Shown here: positions 61,479-64,000 of the stretch, one piece after another
How positions within the stretch are numbered: position 1 is the stretch's first letter
Layout: each line of letters opens with the position of its first letter
NCBI RefSeq assembly: GCF_020829645.1
Contig: NZ_JAIVFS010000005.1
Span: 1-64,000, forward strand
DNA length: 64,000 nucleotides
Direction of reading: 5' to 3'
From: Nostoc mirabile CHAB5784
GTDB lineage: Bacteria > Cyanobacteriota > Cyanobacteriia > Cyanobacteriales > Nostocaceae
Notes under the pieces: model-generated
Database searches by the model: none
Seen by the model: only the letters and a program-made list of their open reading frames with translations
What the model was told of the DNA's origin: nothing
Translations under genes and position numbers: made by a program

Positions 61479-61612
61479 CCGCAAGCGAGGAGGGGTTGGG
61501 GGTTAGGGACTTTTGCAAGAGGTCTATCTAATGACTTGAGCTTTCATTGTATTTTTGGGAAATATTGTATTGTTGTAGAAACTGAATTTTAATAAATTTG
61601 GAAGTTTTATCC

Positions 61613-62239
61613 ATGACACATCTGTTTACTAAAACCGCTATTAGTATGGTGACGATTACTGCTTTAGGGTTAGCGATCGCTATAACCGCTAACGACCTAG
61701 TTCATGCTGCTGAGTTCAATTTTAACTGGAAAGGAGACACTGGTTATTCAGCTAAAGGTTCATTTAATTACGATACAACAGCTGCTCCAAGCGTCATTTC
61801 TGAGTCAGGTTTGGGAGCTACAAATAACTTGCAGTCCTTCTCAATTTCCTTCTTTGATCCATTGAGTACTTTAATAAATAGCTTCACTCCAGTGCTTAGT
61901 GGTGTATCTAACTACAGCTTTTTGAGATTCAACTTTGATAGCACTAAAGAGGAAATCTTTGGCCCCTTTGATGTTGGCAAGGATGATGAGCTTCCTGGTG
62001 ACACATGGCTCAATAATAATCTCGCACTCATAGACGAAGGTTTGAGTGATGAGGTTCTAGCTAAAGAATTTGGTTTCAACAATAGAAATGCAGCAGGCAC
62101 AAAGCAAATACTAGATTTAAGTAACAATTCGGTTCAGGTATCTAAAGTCCCCGAAGGAAGCATAATTATAGGTTTACTAGCAGTGTGTAGTTTGGGATTT
62201 AGCCTCAAGCAGAAATTCAATCCAAAATTTAAAATTTAA
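61613..62239 (+). CDS. PEP-CTERM exported protein
   Basis: About 208 residues from the ATG at 61613 (an upstream TTG at 61598 is in frame). A signal peptide (SMVTITALGLAIAITANDLV, ending near HAAE) is followed by a beta-rich domain (FNFNWKGDTGYSAKGSFNYD, NNLQSFSISFFDPLST) typical of cyanobacterial secreted PEP-CTERM proteins. The C-terminus VPEGSIIIGLLAVCSLGF then KQKF is an exosortase sorting tag (VPE in place of PEP plus Gly/Leu helix plus basic end). Function unknown; probably on the cell surface or in the sheath. Confidence 0.85.
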   Translation: MTHLFTKTAISMVTITALGLAIAITANDLVHAAEFNFNWKGDTGYSAKGSFNYDTTAAPSVISESGLGATNNLQSFSISFFDPLSTLINSFTPVLSGVSNYSFLRFNFDSTKEEIFGPFDVGKDDELPGDTWLNNNLALIDEGLSDEVLAKEFGFNNRNAAGTKQILDLSNNSVQVSKVPEGSIIIGLLAVCSLGFSLKQKFNPKFKI

Positions 62240-62294
62240 AATCTAAAACTGGTCAGTGTCAAAGGGATAAAAACAAAAGTCGGAGGCGATCGCT

Positions 62295-63584
62295 ATGGTA
62301 TCAGTCAGCGATGCACAAGCAATTATTTTAAATTTAGTACAACCGTTGGATCACCAGCGTGATACAGAAGTTGTCGATTTATTAGTAGCAGATAGTCGGA
62401 TTTTGGCAGTGCCTGTCACCAGTCCGCTAGATTTTCCCCATTGGGATAATTCGGCAATGGATGGCTACGCAGTTCGCTATGAAGATGTACAGCATAGCAG
62501 CGAAAACCCAGCCGTTTTAGAAATTGTTGAAGATATTCCGGCTGGGTATCAGCCCAAGTCTACCATTCAACCAGGGCAAGCCGCGCGGATTTTCACAGGT
62601 GCGGTGATCCCAGCAGGTGCGGATACTGTAGTCATGCAAGAAAAGACACGCCGCGAGGAAAACCGTGTATTTATCCTGGATGCGCCAAAACCGCAAGAAT
62701 TTGTCAGACAAAAAGCATCTTTTTACCAAGCCAGAACACAACTATTACCAGCAGCAATTAAGTTAAATGCTCCAGAAATTGCCGTATTGGCAGCAGCACA
62801 ATGTCCGCAATTAAGTGTTTACCGCCGTCCGCGTGTGGCAATTTTTTCCACTGGTGATGAGTTGATGACAGTTGAACAACCGTTGCAACCGGGGCAAATT
62901 GTAGATTCTAATCAGTATGCGCTAGCAGCTTTGGTGAGACAAAGTGGTGCAGAACCAATACTTTTAGGCATAGTCAAAGACGATCCAGTTGCTTTGGAGA
63001 AAGTTATTGCCCACGCCGTTGCGATCGCTGATATAGTTCTCTCTTCTGGTGGTGTCTCAGTAGGAGATTATGACTATGTTGATAAAATTCTAGAGTCACT
63101 AAAAGCAAAAATCCACATTCGGGCTGTAGAAATGAGGCCAGGAAAACCCCTCACCGTCGCCACATTCCCCACTCCCCCTACTCCCTCATCTCCCTCATCT
63201 CCCCCTACTTCCCCACTCCCCACTCCCCACTCCCCACTCTACTTTGGTTTACCAGGAAACCCTGCTGCTGTGTTGGTGACATTTTGGCGGTTTGTGCTAC
63301 CAGCAATCAAGAAACTTTCGGGAATTACTGAAGGTTGGGAACCAGTGTTTTTGAAAGTGCGATCGCATCATGAGTTGCGATCAAACGGCAAGCGCGAAAC
63401 TTACCTTTGGGGTAAATTGCATTTAATTGATGGAGTTTACGAATTTCATCAAGCTAATGGTAGTCAAAGTTCCGGCAATTTAATTAATTTAGCTCAAACC
63501 AATGCTTTAGCTGTTCTCCCGGTGGGTAAAACATTAATTTACCCACAAGAAGAGGTGCAAGTTTTGCAGCTTAGTAATGGGTAA
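62295..63584 (+). CDS. moeA: Molybdopterin molybdenumtransferase
   Basis: A 429-residue MoeA. The family markers are all present: WDNSAMDGYAVRYED (about 55), GAVIPAGADTVVMQE (about 103), FSTGDELM, LSSGGVSVGDYDYV and MRPGKPLTVA, then GLPGNPAAVLVTF. It inserts molybdate into adenylylated molybdopterin to make molybdenum cofactor, used by nitrate reductase. Between TVATF and YFGLPGN there is an extra run of about 25 residues (PTPPTPSSPSSPPTSP and so on) encoded by a C-rich heptamer tract, so a repeat has expanded in frame in the coding sequence. A HIP1 site overlaps the start region. Confidence 0.95.
   Translation: MVSVSDAQAIILNLVQPLDHQRDTEVVDLLVADSRILAVPVTSPLDFPHWDNSAMDGYAVRYEDVQHSSENPAVLEIVEDIPAGYQPKSTIQPGQAARIFTGAVIPAGADTVVMQEKTRREENRVFILDAPKPQEFVRQKASFYQARTQLLPAAIKLNAPEIAVLAAAQCPQLSVYRRPRVAIFSTGDELMTVEQPLQPGQIVDSNQYALAALVRQSGAEPILLGIVKDDPVALEKVIAHAVAIADIVLSSGGVSVGDYDYVDKILESLKAKIHIRAVEMRPGKPLTVATFPTPPTPSSPSSPPTSPLPTPHSPLYFGLPGNPAAVLVTFWRFVLPAIKKLSGITEGWEPVFLKVRSHHELRSNGKRETYLWGKLHLIDGVYEFHQANGSQSSGNLINLAQTNALAVLPVGKTLIYPQEEVQVLQLSNG
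63166..63240. repeat. C-rich heptamer tract inside moeA
   Basis: CCCCACT/CTCATCT-type heptamers in tandem, translated as Pro/Ser/Thr-rich residues. It has the same composition as intergenic heptamer tracts such as 40406-40462 in reverse. Confidence 0.85.
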
Positions 63585-63614
63585 TAGAGAATGTGGACAA
63601 GCAAAATAACCTAT

Positions 63615-63650
63615 TACAAATGACAAATGACAAATGACAAATTACAAATG
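63615..63650. repeat. AAATGAC heptamer array after moeA
   Basis: Four or five tandem ACAAATG units with one variant (AAATTAC). Confidence 0.85.
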
Positions 63651-63666
63651 GCTAGTCTAAAATATA

Positions 63667-63832
63667 GGGCTATTTCATTCTATACATAAACCGCCCAGAA
63701 CTAAAGTTCTTTGGCTTTTAGCTAAAGTCCGTTAAAACGGACTAGAACCTTTTCTCAGTCATCTTTAGATGACTTTCGCTATTAGACTCAGAATTCATTC
63801 TGAGGCGGGCTAGATGAGAATGAAATAGCTCT
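63667..63832. mobile_element. MITE-like element around covarying hairpin element C
   Basis: Outer ends GGGCTATTTCATTCT and AGAATGAAATAGCTC-like (63817-63832) are inverted repeats. The core (63691-63809) is the hairpin element C: CCGCCC/GGCGGG closing, hairpins AGAACTAAAGTTCT; GTCCGTTAAAACGGAC; GTCATCTTTAGATGAC; CTCAGAATTCATTCTGAG. Confidence 0.8.
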
Positions 63833-63834
63833 GT

Positions 63835-64000
63835 CTAAAATACCTGCTCAAAAGCCTCAATCAAGCTGTTAACTTCCTCAAGGGTGTTGTAATGTACCAT
63901 ACTCACCCGGACTATTCCACCTTGCGATGCTAAACCCAGGTATTCAATCAGCCGTTTAGCATAAAAGTCTCCGTAGCGAATCGCAATATAATGTTGGTCA
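63835..64000 (-). CDS. Cysteine-desulfurase-like aminotransferase, C-terminal part
   Basis: The last 54 codons of a gene that continues beyond the window edge. It reads QHYIAIRYGDFYAKRLIEYL, then LASQGGIVRVSMVHYNTLEE and VNSLIEAFEQVF. The RVSxxHYNTxEEV segment near the end is typical of class V aminotransferases of the cysteine-desulfurase group (PLP enzymes). The rest of the protein is not visible, so the exact subgroup is not certain. Confidence 0.8.
   Translation of the reverse strand, partial: DQHYIAIRYGDFYAKRLIEYLGLASQGGIVRVSMVHYNTLEEVNSLIEAFEQVF

Larger units (their letters stand above)
61097..61612. other. Gap filled by repeat elements
   Basis: No gene. It contains a fold-back heptamer-like tract (CAGTTATCAGTTAAAAATTG, 61110-61150), the second copy of the TGTGTACACC element and a covarying hairpin element inside it. 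Confidence 0.65.

Overview
The window looks like chromosomal DNA of a filamentous, heterocyst-type cyanobacterium (Nostoc/Anabaena group). The reasons are very frequent HIP1 octamers (GCGATCGC), heptamer tandem repeats between genes, XisH/XisI-type genes, Uma2-type genes, sulfolipid genes, an NDH-1 NdhD subunit, Ycf46/Ycf35 homologues, PEP-CTERM proteins, a tandem-GAF adenylate cyclase and an RRM protein followed by rpsU. This assignment is inference from gene content; no species can be named from sequence alone.

Layout. 0-6.5 kb is a degraded accessory stretch: a HicAB pair, a PAS-GGDEF-EAL gene broken by a frameshift and a 123-bp insertion, a PIN-toxin fragment, a VapBC-like pair whose toxin has an in-frame stop, a Tat-type aldo/keto reductase and an IS200-type remnant. 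6.5-16 kb is mostly conserved housekeeping on the minus strand: a solitary C5 DNA methyltransferase, then purC, omp85, lpxC, fabZ, lpxA and lpxB (outer-membrane biogenesis and lipid A). 16.4-27.1 kb holds a CyaB-type cyclase, sqdB-DUF4291-sqdX (sulfolipid), a lipoprotein, an FHA protein, an RHH-like protein, ycf46 and ycf35. 27.1-30.8 kb holds a two-gene pair of a PD-(D/E)XK-like protein and a glycine-zipper membrane protein, plus a small HNH operon.

30.9-42.7 kb is repeat-rich accessory DNA: two related XisI/XisH/Uma2 segments, one decayed; two SDR oxidoreductases; an SMP-30-like protein; an RTX fragment; a 21-bp tandem array; several miniature inverted-repeat elements, one nested in another; an ndhD fragment; thrB; and a possible toxin/immunity pair. 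42.8-51.5 kb has intact ndhD, a NarL-type regulator, a hybrid histidine kinase, a PEP-CTERM protein, a SUKH protein and a TPR protein. 52.5-57.7 kb is a same-strand cluster of FHA protein, Ser/Thr kinase with MORN repeats, secreted MORN protein, basic secreted protein and L,D-transpeptidase, which suggests phospho-signalling linked to the cell envelope. 58.4-64 kb has rbp-rpsU, a zinc-ribbon Ser/Thr kinase, a PEP-CTERM protein, moeA and the end of a cysteine-desulfurase-like gene.

The strongest unusual signal is not a gene. A short GC-rich repeat (18-23 bp, and once an 80-bp composite) sits precisely inside HIP1 octamers, splitting GCGAT from CGC. Three loci have an uninterrupted relative elsewhere in this window, so the empty site can be read directly. 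A fourth copy lies in frame inside omp85. A second signal is a family of about 120-bp elements whose hairpin arms differ between copies while pairing is kept.
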